DNA from: Pseudomonas berkeleyensis
GTDB lineage: Bacteria; Pseudomonadota; Gammaproteobacteria; Pseudomonadales; Pseudomonadaceae
Reading direction: 5' to 3'
Assembly (NCBI RefSeq): GCF_014109765.1
Contig: NZ_CP059139.1
Span: 4,220,001 to 4,284,000 of the forward strand
DNA length: 64,000 bases
Under the pieces are notes generated by a model. It was not told where the DNA came from, searched no databases, and was given only the letters and a program-made list of their open reading frames with translations. Position numbers and translations under genes: made by a program. Below, one piece after another: positions 1 to 8,851 of this stretch. The stretch's first letter is position 1. Each line of letters begins with the position of its first letter.

Positions 1-260
1 ACGCGATCGTCGGCATCAGCGGCATCGACGACGACGGCAGCCTGCTCGACTTCGATTACCAGGAAGTGCGGGTTTCCCAGGCCATCATCGACAATGCCCG
101 CCAGGTCTTTCTCGCCGTCGACTCCAGCAAGTTCGGCCGTAATGCCGTGGTACGCCTGGGCTCCATCGCCCTGGTCGACCGCGTCTTCACCGATAGCGCA
201 CCTTCTGCCGCCATCACCCGCCTGCTGCACAGCCACAAGGTTCAGCTCGATCTGGTCTGA
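1..260 (+). CDS. glpR: GlpR, glycerol-3-phosphate regulon repressor (C-terminal fragment)
   Basis: Only the last 85 codons are inside the window; the reading frame is open from base 3 and stops with TGA at 258-260. The residues include the segment AVDSSKFGR, typical of the C-terminal ligand-sensing domain of DeoR-family repressors. The family member that lies directly before glpD in pseudomonads is GlpR, which releases DNA when it binds glycerol-3-phosphate. The assignment rests on this family signature, on glpD following in the same direction, and on a good GlpR operator at 413-432. The DNA-binding N-terminus cannot be seen. Confidence 0.85.
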   Translation, partial: AIVGISGIDDDGSLLDFDYQEVRVSQAIIDNARQVFLAVDSSKFGRNAVVRLGSIALVDRVFTDSAPSAAITRLLHSHKVQLDLV

Positions 261-282
261 TTGGTCTCTCGACGGCTATCGC

Positions 283-335
283 GTAGGGCGGGTGCAACCC
301 GCCAGCAACGTATCGGCGGGTTGCACCCGCCCTAC
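283..335. repeat. Dispersed palindromic element, paired inverted copies
   Basis: Two 21-base arms (283-303 and 315-335) are perfect reverse complements separated by 11 bases. Each arm begins or ends with GTAGGG/CCCTAC, and each can also fold on itself (GGCGGGT, GCA, ACCCGCC). The same paired structure, with a different spacer, occurs at 42816-42868. It lies between glpR and glpD, upstream of the GlpR operator. It behaves like a REP/BIME-type intergenic repeat; an extra role as an attenuating hairpin after glpR is possible. Confidence 0.85.
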
Positions 336-412
336 TACAAACCCACCCCTGAACTACCGCTCGGCGCGCAATCGCGTGTCGGGGTAGCGAAGCTGCGCAT
401 CTTCGTCTAGCA

Positions 413-432
413 TATTTTCGAAAGTGAACATA
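413..432. promoter_or_regulatory. Probable GlpR operator upstream of glpD
   Basis: TATTTTCGAAAGTGAACATA matches about 17 of 20 positions of the enterobacterial GlpR consensus (WATKTTCGWTAWCGAACATW, quoted from memory). It lies 35 bases before the glpD start codon, between glpR and glpD. A second, poorer half-site-like stretch (ATTCGAATTCAA) follows at about 438. GlpR would block glpD transcription here in the absence of glycerol-3-phosphate. Confidence 0.7.
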
Positions 433-466
433 AACACATTCGAATTCAAATAGCCGAGCGTGCCAC

Positions 467-1996
467 ATGCCCCACGACCAGTTCGCCAGCCCCGTTGCGG
501 AAGTCTATGACCTCGCCGTTGTTGGCGGCGGTATCAACGGTGTGGGCATTGCAGCCGATGCGGCCGGTCGCGGCCTGTCCGTGTTCCTTTGCGAAAAGGA
601 CGACCTGGCCAGCCACACCTCTTCGGCCAGCAGCAAGCTGATCCATGGCGGCCTGCGCTATCTGGAACATCATGAATTTCGTCTGGTACGCGAAGCACTG
701 GCCGAGCGCGAAGTGCTGCTGGCCAAGGCGCCGCATATCGTCAAACCGATGCGCTTCATCCTGCCGCATCGCCCACACCTGCGCCCGGCCTGGATGATTC
801 GCGCCGGCCTGTTCCTCTATGACCACCTGGGCAAGCGCGAGCGCCTGCCAGCTTCGCGCGGCCTGCGTTTCGGCGCCGGCAGCCCATTGAAGGCGGAAAT
901 CAGCCGCGGTTTCGAATACTCCGACTGCTGGGTGGACGACGCCCGCCTGGTGGTACTCAACGCCATGGCCGCACGGGAAAAAGGCGCGCACATTCATCCG
1001 CGCACGCGTTGCGTCAGCGCCCGGCGCAGCAAAGGGCTGTGGCATATCCACCTGGAGCGCAGCGACGGCAGTCTGCTGTCGATTCGCGCACGCGCCCTGG
1101 TCAATGCCGCCGGCCCCTGGGTCGCCCGCTTCATCCGCGAGGATCTCAAGCAGCAATCGCCTTATGGCATTCGCCTGATTCAGGGCAGCCATATCGTCGT
1201 GCCACGGCTGTACGACGGCGAGCAGGCCTACATCCTGCAGAACGAAGACCGCCGCATCGTCTTCGCCATTCCTTATCTGGAACGCTTCACTCTGATCGGC
1301 ACCACCGACCGCGAGTACCAGGGCGACCCCGCTCAGGTGGCGATCACGGCAGAGGAAACCGATTACCTGCTCAAGGTGGTCAATGACCACTTCAAGCAGC
1401 AGCTCAGCCGTAGCGATGTGCTGCACAGCTTCGCCGGCGTGCGCCCGCTGTGCGATGACGAATCCGATGAGCCCTCGGCCATCACTCGCGACTACACCCT
1501 GTCACTCTCCGGGGCGCCGGGCGAAGCACCGCTGCTGTCGGTATTCGGCGGCAAGCTGACCACCTACCGCAAGCTGGCCGAGTCCGCCATGCAACAACTG
1601 GCGCCGCACTTCACCAAACTGGGCCCGAGCTGGACAGCCAGCGCCCCATTGCCCGGCGGCGAAGATCTGCAAAGTCAGAGCACATTGGTCGAAGCACTCT
1701 GCGAGCGCTACGGTTGGCTGCCCACCAGCCTGGCCAGGCGCTGGGCCACCAGTTATGGCAGCCGCACCTGGCGTCTGCTCGATGGCGTGCACAACCTCAC
1801 TGACCTCGGCGAACACCTCGGCGCCGGCCTCTACACCCGCGAAGTGGATTACCTGCGCCGCGAAGAGTGGGCGCGCAGCAGCGCCGATATTCTCTGGCGG
1901 CGTAGCAAGCTGGGCCTGTTCATGACCCCGGCGCAGCAGTCCCGCCTGCAAGACTATCTGCGCAGCCGCGACCCGCATTCGGCTCACGCCGCCTGA
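467..1996 (+). CDS. glpD: Aerobic glycerol-3-phosphate dehydrogenase (FAD)
   Basis: A 509-residue membrane-associated flavoprotein that oxidises sn-glycerol-3-phosphate to dihydroxyacetone phosphate and passes electrons to the quinone pool. The N-terminus carries the FAD dinucleotide-binding fold VVGGGINGVG (Gly20, Gly22, Gly25) followed by the GlpD-typical KLIHGGLRYLE segment. The C-terminal part has the FGGKLTTYRKLAE motif, also family-typical. Length is normal for bacterial GlpD (about 500-510). The start at 467 is the first ATG of the frame that includes the complete flavin fold; the ribosome site is weak. It follows glpR, has a GlpR operator upstream and ends in a clear terminator, so it is probably transcribed alone. 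Confidence 0.97.
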   Translation: MPHDQFASPVAEVYDLAVVGGGINGVGIAADAAGRGLSVFLCEKDDLASHTSSASSKLIHGGLRYLEHHEFRLVREALAEREVLLAKAPHIVKPMRFILPHRPHLRPAWMIRAGLFLYDHLGKRERLPASRGLRFGAGSPLKAEISRGFEYSDCWVDDARLVVLNAMAAREKGAHIHPRTRCVSARRSKGLWHIHLERSDGSLLSIRARALVNAAGPWVARFIREDLKQQSPYGIRLIQGSHIVVPRLYDGEQAYILQNEDRRIVFAIPYLERFTLIGTTDREYQGDPAQVAITAEETDYLLKVVNDHFKQQLSRSDVLHSFAGVRPLCDDESDEPSAITRDYTLSLSGAPGEAPLLSVFGGKLTTYRKLAESAMQQLAPHFTKLGPSWTASAPLPGGEDLQSQSTLVEALCERYGWLPTSLARRWATSYGSRTWRLLDGVHNLTDLGEHLGAGLYTREVDYLRREEWARSSADILWRRSKLGLFMTPAQQSRLQDYLRSRDPHSAHAA

Positions 1997-2012
1997 ATTC
2001 TGCGTGCCCCAT

Positions 2013-2036
2013 GCCCCGCTCTGCGGGGCTTTTTTA
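2013..2036 (+). terminator. Rho-independent terminator of glpD
   Basis: A 7-bp perfect GC stem (GCCCCGC, loop TCT, GCGGGGC) is followed by six T residues, 17 bases after the glpD stop codon. Confidence 0.9.
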
Positions 2037-2265
2037 TGGGCGGAAAAAAATAAATCACGCCCGCCAATTAACCGTTTGAGTCACGCAGGAACTTTCAGCA
2101 ACTTTTTTATTACGGCAATTCAATAACTTGGCACCTTGATGCAGAATAAAAACATTCTTATTCGGTTTTATTTTTACTTATGTTTCAAATACTTAGGTTT
2201 GACATAAAGAAAAACGGAGCCGAAAATTCAAGGCCATCACGGTCATTGAAGCTGCAGGAGCGAAC

Positions 2266-2736
2266 ATGAAAGGCGACAAGAAGGTCATTCAACACCTGAA
2301 CAAGATTCTTGGTAACGAACTGGTCGCCATCAACCAGTACTTCCTGCATGCGCGCATGTACGAAGACTGGGGCTTGAAGAAACTCGGCGAGCACGAGTAT
2401 CACGAGTCCATCGACGAGATGAAGCATGCCGACAAACTGATCAAGCGCATTCTCTTCCTCGAAGGCATTCCCAACCTGCAGGATCTGGGCAAGATCCTGA
2501 TCGGTGAAAACACCAAGGAAATGCTCGAGTGCGACCTGAAGATCGAGCACAAGGCCCACGGCGACCTCAAAGCTGCCATCGCCTACTGCGAGAGCGTCGG
2601 CGACTACGCCAGCCGTGAACTGCTGGAAGACATTTTGGAGTCCGAAGAAGAGCACATCGACTGGCTGGAAACCCAACTCAGCCTGATCGAAGCCGTCGGC
2701 CTGCAGAACTACCTGCAGTCGCAGATGGACGAATGA
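2266..2736 (+). CDS. bfrB: Bacterioferritin, haem-binding iron storage subunit
   Basis: A 156-residue protein that forms the 24-mer iron storage shell in the cytoplasm. Every ferroxidase ligand expected of Bfr is present at its usual number: Glu18, Glu51, His54, Glu94, Glu127 and His130, together with Met52, the axial haem ligand shared between subunits. The N-terminus [19 protein letters not shown] closely resembles P. aeruginosa BfrB as I remember it, hence the symbol. The start at 2266 is preceded by GCAGGAGCG at good spacing. The upstream 200 bases are AT-rich and hold an inverted repeat (GAATAA/TTATTC, 2144-2163) that could be regulatory; no convincing Fur box was seen. No bfd ferredoxin gene is adjacent. 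Confidence 0.96.
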   Translation: MKGDKKVIQHLNKILGNELVAINQYFLHARMYEDWGLKKLGEHEYHESIDEMKHADKLIKRILFLEGIPNLQDLGKILIGENTKEMLECDLKIEHKAHGDLKAAIAYCESVGDYASRELLEDILESEEEHIDWLETQLSLIEAVGLQNYLQSQMDE

Positions 2737-2751
2737 TCCAACTGCGCTAAC

Positions 2752-2781
2752 AAAAACGGGAGCCAATGGCTCCCGTTTTTT
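2752..2781 (+). terminator. Terminator of bfrB
   Basis: A 13-bp perfect stem (AAAAACGGGAGCC, loop AAT, complement) ends in a run of six T residues, 15 bases after the bfrB stop. Confidence 0.95.
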
Positions 2782-2831
2782 GTTGCCTTTCATCCCTGGC
2801 AACAACCCTGCGAACCGCCACAAGCGACGTC

Positions 2832-2855
2832 AAAAATTGCTCCCAGCAATTTTTT
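2832..2855. terminator. Bidirectional AT-flanked hairpin, probable terminator of mexJK
   Basis: A 10-bp stem (AAAAATTGCT, loop CCC, AGCAATTTTT) has T runs on both strands. It lies about 130 bases beyond the mexK stop codon on the minus strand and after the bfrB terminator on the plus strand, so it can separate the two converging units. Confidence 0.65.
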
Positions 2856-2949
2856 ATTGCCACCCTCCACTGCTTCAGGCAGTTCGCAGGGGACTTTCGG
2901 CTCTTCGCTCTAGCACCTCGTTGCCACCGAAGCGCGGCCTGAAAGCTCC

Positions 2950-2970
2950 GTAGGGTGCGCCGTGCGCACC
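2950..2970. repeat. Solo copy of dispersed GTAGGGTGCGCC-type palindrome
   Basis: GTAGGGTGCGCCGTGCGCAC continues one base further and has an internal GGTGCGC/GCGCACC dyad. The same unit appears at 9640-9660, inverted at 9682-9701 and inverted at 20869-20889. It lies just after the 3' end of mexK. Confidence 0.7.
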
Positions 2971-2986
2971 GCCACGGAACCCTGGA

Positions 2987-5900
2987 TCAATGCGCGTCCT
3001 GCCGCACCTCGTTTTCCTTGACCCGGAACCACGCCGCATACAGCGCCGGCAGGAACAGCAGGGTCAGCGCCGTGGCAACAACCAGGCCGCCCATGATGGC
3101 CACCGCCATCGGCCCGAAGAACACGCTGCGCGACAACGGGATCATCGCCAGCACAGCCGCCAGGGCGGTCAGTACGATGGGCCGGAAACGCCGCACCGTC
3201 GCCTCGATGATCGCGTGCCAGCGATCCAGACCGTGACTGATGTCCTGCTCGATCTGATCCACCAGAATCACCGAGTTGCGCATGATCATCCCGGCCAGGG
3301 CGATGGTGCCGAGCATGGCGACGAAGCCGAACGGCTGGCGGAAGATCAGCAGGAACAACGTCACGCCAATCAGCCCCAGCGGCGCGGTGAGAAACACCAT
3401 TGCCGAACGCGAGAAGCTCTTGAGCTGCAACATCAGCAGCGTCAGTACCACCACGATGAACAGCGGGATACCGGCGTTCACCGATTTCTGACCACGCTGC
3501 GAGTCTTCCACCGTGCCACCCACTTCCAGCAGGTAGCCATCCGGCAACTCGGCGCGAATCGGCTCCAGAGTCGGCAGGATCTGCTGCGTCAGGCTGGCCG
3601 GCTGCTCCTTGCCATAGACATCGGCCCGCACGGTGACGTTGGGCAGGCGATTGCGGTGCCAGATGATGCCTTCCTCGAAGCCGTACTCCAGCGTCGCCAC
3701 CTGCGAAAGGGCCACGCTGCGGCCGCTGTCGGTCGGTACCGCGAGGCTCGGCAGCAAACTCAGTGCCTTGCGCTCCTGCGGCGTACCGCGCTGGAGGATT
3801 TCGATCAGTTCGTTGCCCTCGCGGTACTGGCTGACGCTGGTACCGGACAAGGAGCCCTGCAGGAAGCGCGACAGCTCGGCGGTATTGACCCCCAGGGCGC
3901 GGGCACGATCCTGATCGATATTGAGGATCACCACCTTGCTCGGCTCTTCCCAGTCCAGATGCACATTCACCACATGCGGATTCTCACGCACCTTGTCCGC
4001 CACCTGACGGGCCAGCGCGCGGACATCCTCGATGTGCTCACCACTGACCCGGAACTGGATCGGGTAGCCCACCGGCGGCCCGTTCTCCAGGCGACTGACG
4101 CGGCTACGCAGACTCGGGAACTCGTCGTTCATGACCTGGATCAGCCAGCCACGCAGACGCTCACGCTCCTCGATGCTAGAGGCCAGCACCACGAACTGGG
4201 CGAAGCTGGCCGCTGGCAACTGTTGATCCAACGGCAGGTAGAAACGTGGCGATCCAGTACCGACATAGGCCACATAGTTATCGATGCCGGTCTGCTCCTT
4301 GAGCAGTTTTTCCAGACGGTGCACTTCGGCCTCGGTCGCACTCAGCGAAGCGCCCTCTTCCAGCTTGATGTCGACCATCAGCTCCAGACGCCCGGAGGCA
4401 GGGAAGAACTGTTGCGGCACGAAGCGGAACAACAGCACCGAAGCGACGAACAGCGCAATGGTCAGCAGAATCACGATGCCCCGACGGCGCACGCACCACT
4501 CCACCGTGGCGCGAACGCGGCGATAGAACGGCGTCGAATAGGGGTCATGACCACTGGCGCTACCGCCATGCTTGGCCGCGTGCAGCTTGGCCAGATCCGG
4601 CAGCAGCTTGTCACCCAGATACGGCACGAACATCACTGCCGCGATCCACGAGGCGATCAGCGAAATGGCTACCACCTGGAAGATCGAACGGGTGTACTCG
4701 CCCGTACCGGATTGAGCCGTGGCAATGGGCAGAAAGCCGGCAGCGGTGATCAACGTCCCGGTGAGCATGGGGAAGGCGGTGCTGGTCCAGGCGAAACTGG
4801 CCGCCTTGAAGCGGTCATAGCCCTGCTCCATCTTGATCGCCATCATCTCCACCGCGATGATCGCGTCATCCACCAACAGGCCGAGCCCGAGCACCAGCGC
4901 GCCGAGAGAAATCTTGTGCAGACCGATGCCGAGGTAATACATAGCGGCGAATGTCATCGCCAGTACCAGCGGAATCACCAGCGCCACGACGAGGCCGGTG
5001 CGCACCCCGAGGGAGAAGAAGCTGACCGCGAGCACGATCACCAGCGCCTCCACCAGCACCTTGACGAACTCGCCCACGCCGGTTTTCACCGCCGCTGGCT
5101 GATCCGACACCTTGCGCAGCTCCATGCCCAGCGGCAGCGTCTGTTGCAGACGGGCGAACTCATCTTCCAGCGCCTTGCCCAGCACCAGAATGTCGCCGCC
5201 ATCCTTCATCGACACGGCGATACCAAGGGCGTCCTCGCCCATGAAGCGCATGCGCGGCGCGGGTGGATCGTTGAAGCCGCGCTTGACCTCGGCCACGTCC
5301 GCTATACGGAACGTGCGGTCACCGACGCGAATGGGGAACTCGCGAATCTCCTCCACCGACTCGAAACGCCCGGTCACGCGCAGCTGGATACGCTCACTGG
5401 GCGTCTCGAAGAAGCCGGCGGCCGCCACTGCGTTCTGTGCCTCCAGCGCCTGTTGCACCGCCGACAGCGGCAGGCCGAGGGTCGCCAGCTTGGTGTTGGA
5501 CAGCTCGATCCAGATCTTCTCATCCTGCAAGCCGACCAGCTCGACCTTGCCGACGTCCTTGACCCGCTGCAGTTGCAACTGCAGGCGGTCGGCGTAGTCC
5601 TTGAGCACGGCGTAGTCGAAGCCACTGCCGGTCAATGCATAGATATTGCCGAAGGTGGTGCCGAACTCGTCGTTGAAGAACGGCCCCTGGATGCCGGGCG
5701 GCAGCGTGTGGCGGATGTCGCTGATCTTCTTGCGCACCTGATACCACAGCTCGGGAATCTGCGAGCTGCGCATGGAGTCGCGCGCCATGAAGGTGACCTG
5801 CGACTCGCCCGGACGGGAGAAGCTGGTGATGCGGTCGTACTCGCCGGTCTCCATCAGCTTCTTCTCGATGCGCTCGGTGACCTGGCGCGACACCTCTTCG

Positions 5901-6073
5901 GCACTGGCACCCGGCCAGTTGGTGCGAATCACCATGGCCTTGAAGGTGAACGGCGGGTCTTCACTCTGTCCCAGCTTGGTATAGGACAGCGCACCGACCA
6001 CGGCGAACAGCAGCATGATGTAGAGGACGATCTGGCGATGGCGCAGCGCCCAGGCAGACAGGTTGAAGCTCAT
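2987..6073 (-). CDS. mexK: RND efflux transporter, inner-membrane pump subunit (MexK-type)
   Basis: A 1028-residue proton-driven RND transporter (AcrB/HAE1 class). The N-terminal membrane segment (residues about 14-32) is followed by a large periplasmic porter region, and the proton-relay acidic pair in membrane helix 4 is Asp402-Asp403 (GLGLLVDDAIIAVE). The second half repeats the topology and ends in the usual multi-helix block. The stop of the adaptor gene mexJ lies six bases before this start, so both are co-transcribed. A TetR gene divergent from mexJ reproduces the mexL/mexJK layout of P. aeruginosa, in which no outer-membrane channel gene is present; the same is true here. MexJK in P. 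aeruginosa exports triclosan and some antibiotics using OprM or OpmH. The substrate here is inferred only from homology. Confidence 0.85.
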   Translation of the reverse strand: MSFNLSAWALRHRQIVLYIMLLFAVVGALSYTKLGQSEDPPFTFKAMVIRTNWPGASAEEVSRQVTERIEKKLMETGEYDRITSFSRPGESQVTFMARDSMRSSQIPELWYQVRKKISDIRHTLPPGIQGPFFNDEFGTTFGNIYALTGSGFDYAVLKDYADRLQLQLQRVKDVGKVELVGLQDEKIWIELSNTKLATLGLPLSAVQQALEAQNAVAAAGFFETPSERIQLRVTGRFESVEEIREFPIRVGDRTFRIADVAEVKRGFNDPPAPRMRFMGEDALGIAVSMKDGGDILVLGKALEDEFARLQQTLPLGMELRKVSDQPAAVKTGVGEFVKVLVEALVIVLAVSFFSLGVRTGLVVALVIPLVLAMTFAAMYYLGIGLHKISLGALVLGLGLLVDDAIIAVEMMAIKMEQGYDRFKAASFAWTSTAFPMLTGTLITAAGFLPIATAQSGTGEYTRSIFQVVAISLIASWIAAVMFVPYLGDKLLPDLAKLHAAKHGGSASGHDPYSTPFYRRVRATVEWCVRRRGIVILLTIALFVASVLLFRFVPQQFFPASGRLELMVDIKLEEGASLSATEAEVHRLEKLLKEQTGIDNYVAYVGTGSPRFYLPLDQQLPAASFAQFVVLASSIEERERLRGWLIQVMNDEFPSLRSRVSRLENGPPVGYPIQFRVSGEHIEDVRALARQVADKVRENPHVVNVHLDWEEPSKVVILNIDQDRARALGVNTAELSRFLQGSLSGTSVSQYREGNELIEILQRGTPQERKALSLLPSLAVPTDSGRSVALSQVATLEYGFEEGIIWHRNRLPNVTVRADVYGKEQPASLTQQILPTLEPIRAELPDGYLLEVGGTVEDSQRGQKSVNAGIPLFIVVVLTLLMLQLKSFSRSAMVFLTAPLGLIGVTLFLLIFRQPFGFVAMLGTIALAGMIMRNSVILVDQIEQDISHGLDRWHAIIEATVRRFRPIVLTALAAVLAMIPLSRSVFFGPMAVAIMGGLVVATALTLLFLPALYAAWFRVKENEVRQDAH

Positions 6074-6079
6074 GCGGGC

Positions 6080-7183
6080 TTACTCCTTGGCAGCCAGTTC
6101 GACGTTGCGGTTGTCGCGATCGACCGGGCGAACCTGCTGCCCCTCACGCAGAATCTGCACACCTGCTGCCACGACCCAATCGGAGGCGGAAAGCCCCTCC
6201 AGCACCGGCACACGCTCATCACCATAGGCGCCAACACGTACCAGACGACGCTGCACGGTGTGCGCCTTGGGATCGACGACCCAGACGAACGGCTGATCCT
6301 GCTCGGCACTGAGTGCCGACAGCGGCACGGCCAGCGGCACCTCGCCATTGCTGGCAATGAAAACCCGTGCGCTCTGCCCCAGTTCGGCCGGCACCTTCCC
6401 CTCGGTAAAGGCGACACGGGCGGCAAAGGTACGCGATTGCGGATCGGCCGCGGGCGCCATCTCGCGGATGCGACCGGGGAAGCGCTGATCAGGCTGCGAC
6501 CACAGCTCCACCTCGACTGCCTGGCCAATCTCGAAACGCCCGAAGCTCTGCTCCGGCAGGCTGATCGACACCTCTCGCTCGCCGTCGGCAGCCAGGGTGA
6601 AAACGGTCTGGCCGCCGGCCACGACCTGCCCCACCTCGACCGCACGCCGTGCGATCACGCCGTCCTGCGAGGCGCGCAGCACGGCATAGTCGGTCTGGTT
6701 GCGGGCCACGTCGTACTCGGCCTTGACCTGCTTCAGACGGGCTTCGCCGGCGCGGTACTGGTTTTCGATATTGTCGAATTGCGAGCGACTGACAAGATTG
6801 CGCTCGAGCAGCGTCTTGTAGCGCTCACGCTCGGCACGCACGGTCTGCAAGTTGGCATCGGCCGCGGCCATTTGCGCGCGGGTGGCTTCCAGCTGCAGGC
6901 GCACGTCCTGCGGGTCGAGTTCGGCCAGCGCCTGATCCTTCTTCACCCGGTCACCGACATCCACCATGCGCTTGCTCACCTTGCCGCCGATACGGAATGC
7001 CAGCTCCGGCTCGTAACGGGCGCGCACTTCTCCCGGATAACTGTCGACCAGAGCGGTGGCCGGCTGCGGCTGCACCACCATGGCAGGCCGGATCGGCTGC
7101 TCCATCTGCTCGCTATTGCCGCAGGCAGACAACAGAAATACGAGACCCAGAGATGCAACAAGCGGGAGAACGTGGCGAGACAT
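6080..7183 (-). CDS. mexJ: RND efflux periplasmic adaptor lipoprotein (MexJ-type)
   Basis: A 367-residue membrane-fusion protein. The signal sequence ends in lipobox LSAC with Cys21 as the lipidated residue, so it is anchored to the periplasmic face of the inner membrane. The order of domains is barrel-sandwich half, a helical hairpin (residues about 90-160, RAQMAAADANLQTVRAERER), second barrel half, then beta-barrel and membrane-proximal domains. Length equals that of P. aeruginosa MexJ as I recall it. It is the first gene of the operon with mexK. The 144 bases before it, shared with the divergent mexL gene, must hold both promoters. Confidence 0.85.
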   Translation of the reverse strand: MSRHVLPLVASLGLVFLLSACGNSEQMEQPIRPAMVVQPQPATALVDSYPGEVRARYEPELAFRIGGKVSKRMVDVGDRVKKDQALAELDPQDVRLQLEATRAQMAAADANLQTVRAERERYKTLLERNLVSRSQFDNIENQYRAGEARLKQVKAEYDVARNQTDYAVLRASQDGVIARRAVEVGQVVAGGQTVFTLAADGEREVSISLPEQSFGRFEIGQAVEVELWSQPDQRFPGRIREMAPAADPQSRTFAARVAFTEGKVPAELGQSARVFIASNGEVPLAVPLSALSAEQDQPFVWVVDPKAHTVQRRLVRVGAYGDERVPVLEGLSASDWVVAAGVQILREGQQVRPVDRDNRNVELAAKE

Positions 7184-7267
7184 GTGTAAGACCTTTCGGA
7201 GAAGGTTTCGGGCTGCCTCCCAAAGCTGACTGCCTAGCCAATGCTTTTGGAGATACCCTTTGGAATA

Positions 7268-7292
7268 TTTGTACTGCCGGGTATAGTAAAAA
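7268..7292. promoter_or_regulatory. Candidate MexL operator in the mexL-mexJ divergent promoter region
   Basis: An inverted repeat TTTGTACT, nine-base spacer, AGTAAAAA (one mismatch) lies 36 bases before the mexL start and 85 bases before the mexJ start. The spacer contains TATAGT-like promoter sequence. TetR-family repressors that control divergent pump genes bind such dyads. This is inference from position and symmetry only. Confidence 0.4.
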
Positions 7293-7327
7293 TAGCAAAC
7301 TCGCCAGTCCAGTATTAAAATCCGCCA

Positions 7328-7963
7328 ATGCCTGACAAGTTGTTACAACCTTCCGGTCCCGGCCGTCCGAAGGATCCCGCCAAACGCCTCGCCATTCTCG
7401 AAGCGGCCAAGAGCCTGTTTCTGCGCAATGGTTACGATGGCAGCAGTATGGACGCCATCGCCGCTGAGGCTGGTGTTTCCAAGCTCACGGTGTACAGCCA
7501 CTTCACCGACAAGGAGACGCTGTTCTCCGCTGCGATCAAGGCCAAATGCGAAGAGCAGCTCCCCGAGCTGCTCTTCGAACTGCCGGATAACGTGCCGCTG
7601 GAAAGCCAGCTGATAGGGATCGCGCGCGGCTTCCTGGCGCTGGTCAACAGCCGCGAATCGGTAGAAATGCACCGGATGATGGTGATCCTGGCCAGCCAGG
7701 GCTCGAAGCTGTCGCAGATGTTCTACGAAGCCGGCCCCAAGCGGGTGCAGGAAGAGATGGAAGTGCTACTGCACAAAGCCGCCAAGCGCGGCCTGCTGAA
7801 CCTGGATGATCCGCATCTGGCCGCCGATCACTTCTTCAGTCTGCTCAAGGGCGGCGCACATTTCCGCCTGCTGATCGGTTGCGGCGAACCGCTGGAAGGT
7901 GAAGCCGCCGAACATCATGTGCAGGACGCGGTGCAACTGTTTCTGCGCGCCTACAGGCCCTAA
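7328..7963 (+). CDS. mexL: TetR-family repressor of the efflux operon (MexL-type)
   Basis: A 211-residue regulator with an N-terminal TetR helix-turn-helix (residues about 20-65, ending [18 protein letters not shown]) and a helical ligand domain. It is divergently transcribed from mexJK with 144 bases between the starts, the arrangement expected for a repressor of that pump that also controls itself. Length is within one residue of P. aeruginosa MexL as remembered. Its stop codon overlaps the rsmJ stop on the other strand by three bases. The symbol rests on synteny; a different TetR protein with the same role cannot be excluded. Confidence 0.78.
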   Translation: MPDKLLQPSGPGRPKDPAKRLAILEAAKSLFLRNGYDGSSMDAIAAEAGVSKLTVYSHFTDKETLFSAAIKAKCEEQLPELLFELPDNVPLESQLIGIARGFLALVNSRESVEMHRMMVILASQGSKLSQMFYEAGPKRVQEEMEVLLHKAAKRGLLNLDDPHLAADHFFSLLKGGAHFRLLIGCGEPLEGEAAEHHVQDAVQLFLRAYRP

Positions 7964-8745
7964 GCGCCGGCTTCCAGCTTCTTCTTCGGGTAGATGTCGT
8001 AACGGCTGGATTTACCCTCCAGCACGTAGCCCGGCTTGCCCCCCTCGATTGCCGGTGCCTTGCGCGGGCGCTTGACCACTACACGATGAGTGGCCAGCGC
8101 CAGCGCCGCTTCGAGCAATGCCGGCGCATCCAGGTCGTCCCCCACGAAGGGACGGAACAAGCGCATCTCCTTCTTCACCAGCGCGCTCTTGTCGCGATGT
8201 GGAAACATCGGATCGAGATAGATCACCTGCGGCGCCTCGCCCTGCCAGTTGCGCATCAGCTCGATGGCATTGCCGGTGAACAGGCGCATACGCTCTGCGA
8301 TAGGCGCCACTTCGAGGTCGAGCGCCGCACGCTGCAGCCCGTCCTCCAGCAGCGCAGCGACCAGCGGTTGGCGTTCGATCAGGGTCATTCTGCAACCCAG
8401 ACTGGCCAACACGAACGCATCGCGCCCTAGGCCTGCCGTTGCGTCGAGAACGTTCGGCCGAACACCCGGCTGCACACCCACCGCCTTGGCGATCATCTGC
8501 CCACTGCCGCCGCCAAACTGACGCCGGTGCGCCGCGGCGCCCTCGACGAAATCCACCCGCACCGGGCCGGGCGCCTTGTCGCCCAGCTCCACCAGTTGCA
8601 GCCCATCGTCACCCAATTGCAGGGCGAACTCGGTTTCCCCCTCCTGCGCCAGCCCCAGGCGAGACGCCCATCGGGCGGCCGCTTCGGCGTACTGAGGATG
8701 CAAGGTTTGGATACGGATGCTGGCGTTGTGCCGCTCGTCGGTCAT
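7960..8745 (-). CDS. rsmJ: 16S rRNA (guanine-1516-N2)-methyltransferase RsmJ
   Basis: A SAM-dependent methyltransferase modifying G1516 of 16S rRNA. Motifs visible are the SAM-binding [20 protein letters not shown] and the catalytic-site motif YLDPMFPHR, both typical of RsmJ/YhiQ, plus a C-terminal [12 protein letters not shown] strand. I place the start at the ATG at 8745 (protein begins MTDERHNAS, 261 residues). A GTG eight codons upstream (8769) would extend it but has no better ribosome site. It converges on mexL, sharing bases of both stop codons. Confidence 0.93.
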   Translation of the reverse strand: MTDERHNASIRIQTLHPQYAEAAARWASRLGLAQEGETEFALQLGDDGLQLVELGDKAPGPVRVDFVEGAAAHRRQFGGGSGQMIAKAVGVQPGVRPNVLDATAGLGRDAFVLASLGCRMTLIERQPLVAALLEDGLQRAALDLEVAPIAERMRLFTGNAIELMRNWQGEAPQVIYLDPMFPHRDKSALVKKEMRLFRPFVGDDLDAPALLEAALALATHRVVVKRPRKAPAIEGGKPGYVLEGKSSRYDIYPKKKLEAGA

Positions 8746-8851
8746 TGGCTCGTTCTGCTCAAAAATCACTCAAACCATCAGCCGCCTGGCCGATATCGAA
8801 GAAGCGGCATTCTGCCAGACCCGGCCGCCGACAGCCGCATCGAGTGCAAAC

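Noticed and set aside
2990..7189. A 1399-codon open frame antisense to mexJK
   Set aside because: It is a mirror of two well-conserved RND pump genes; its product is rich in His, Arg, Gln and Asp with no domain, as typical for antisense frames in GC-rich DNA.
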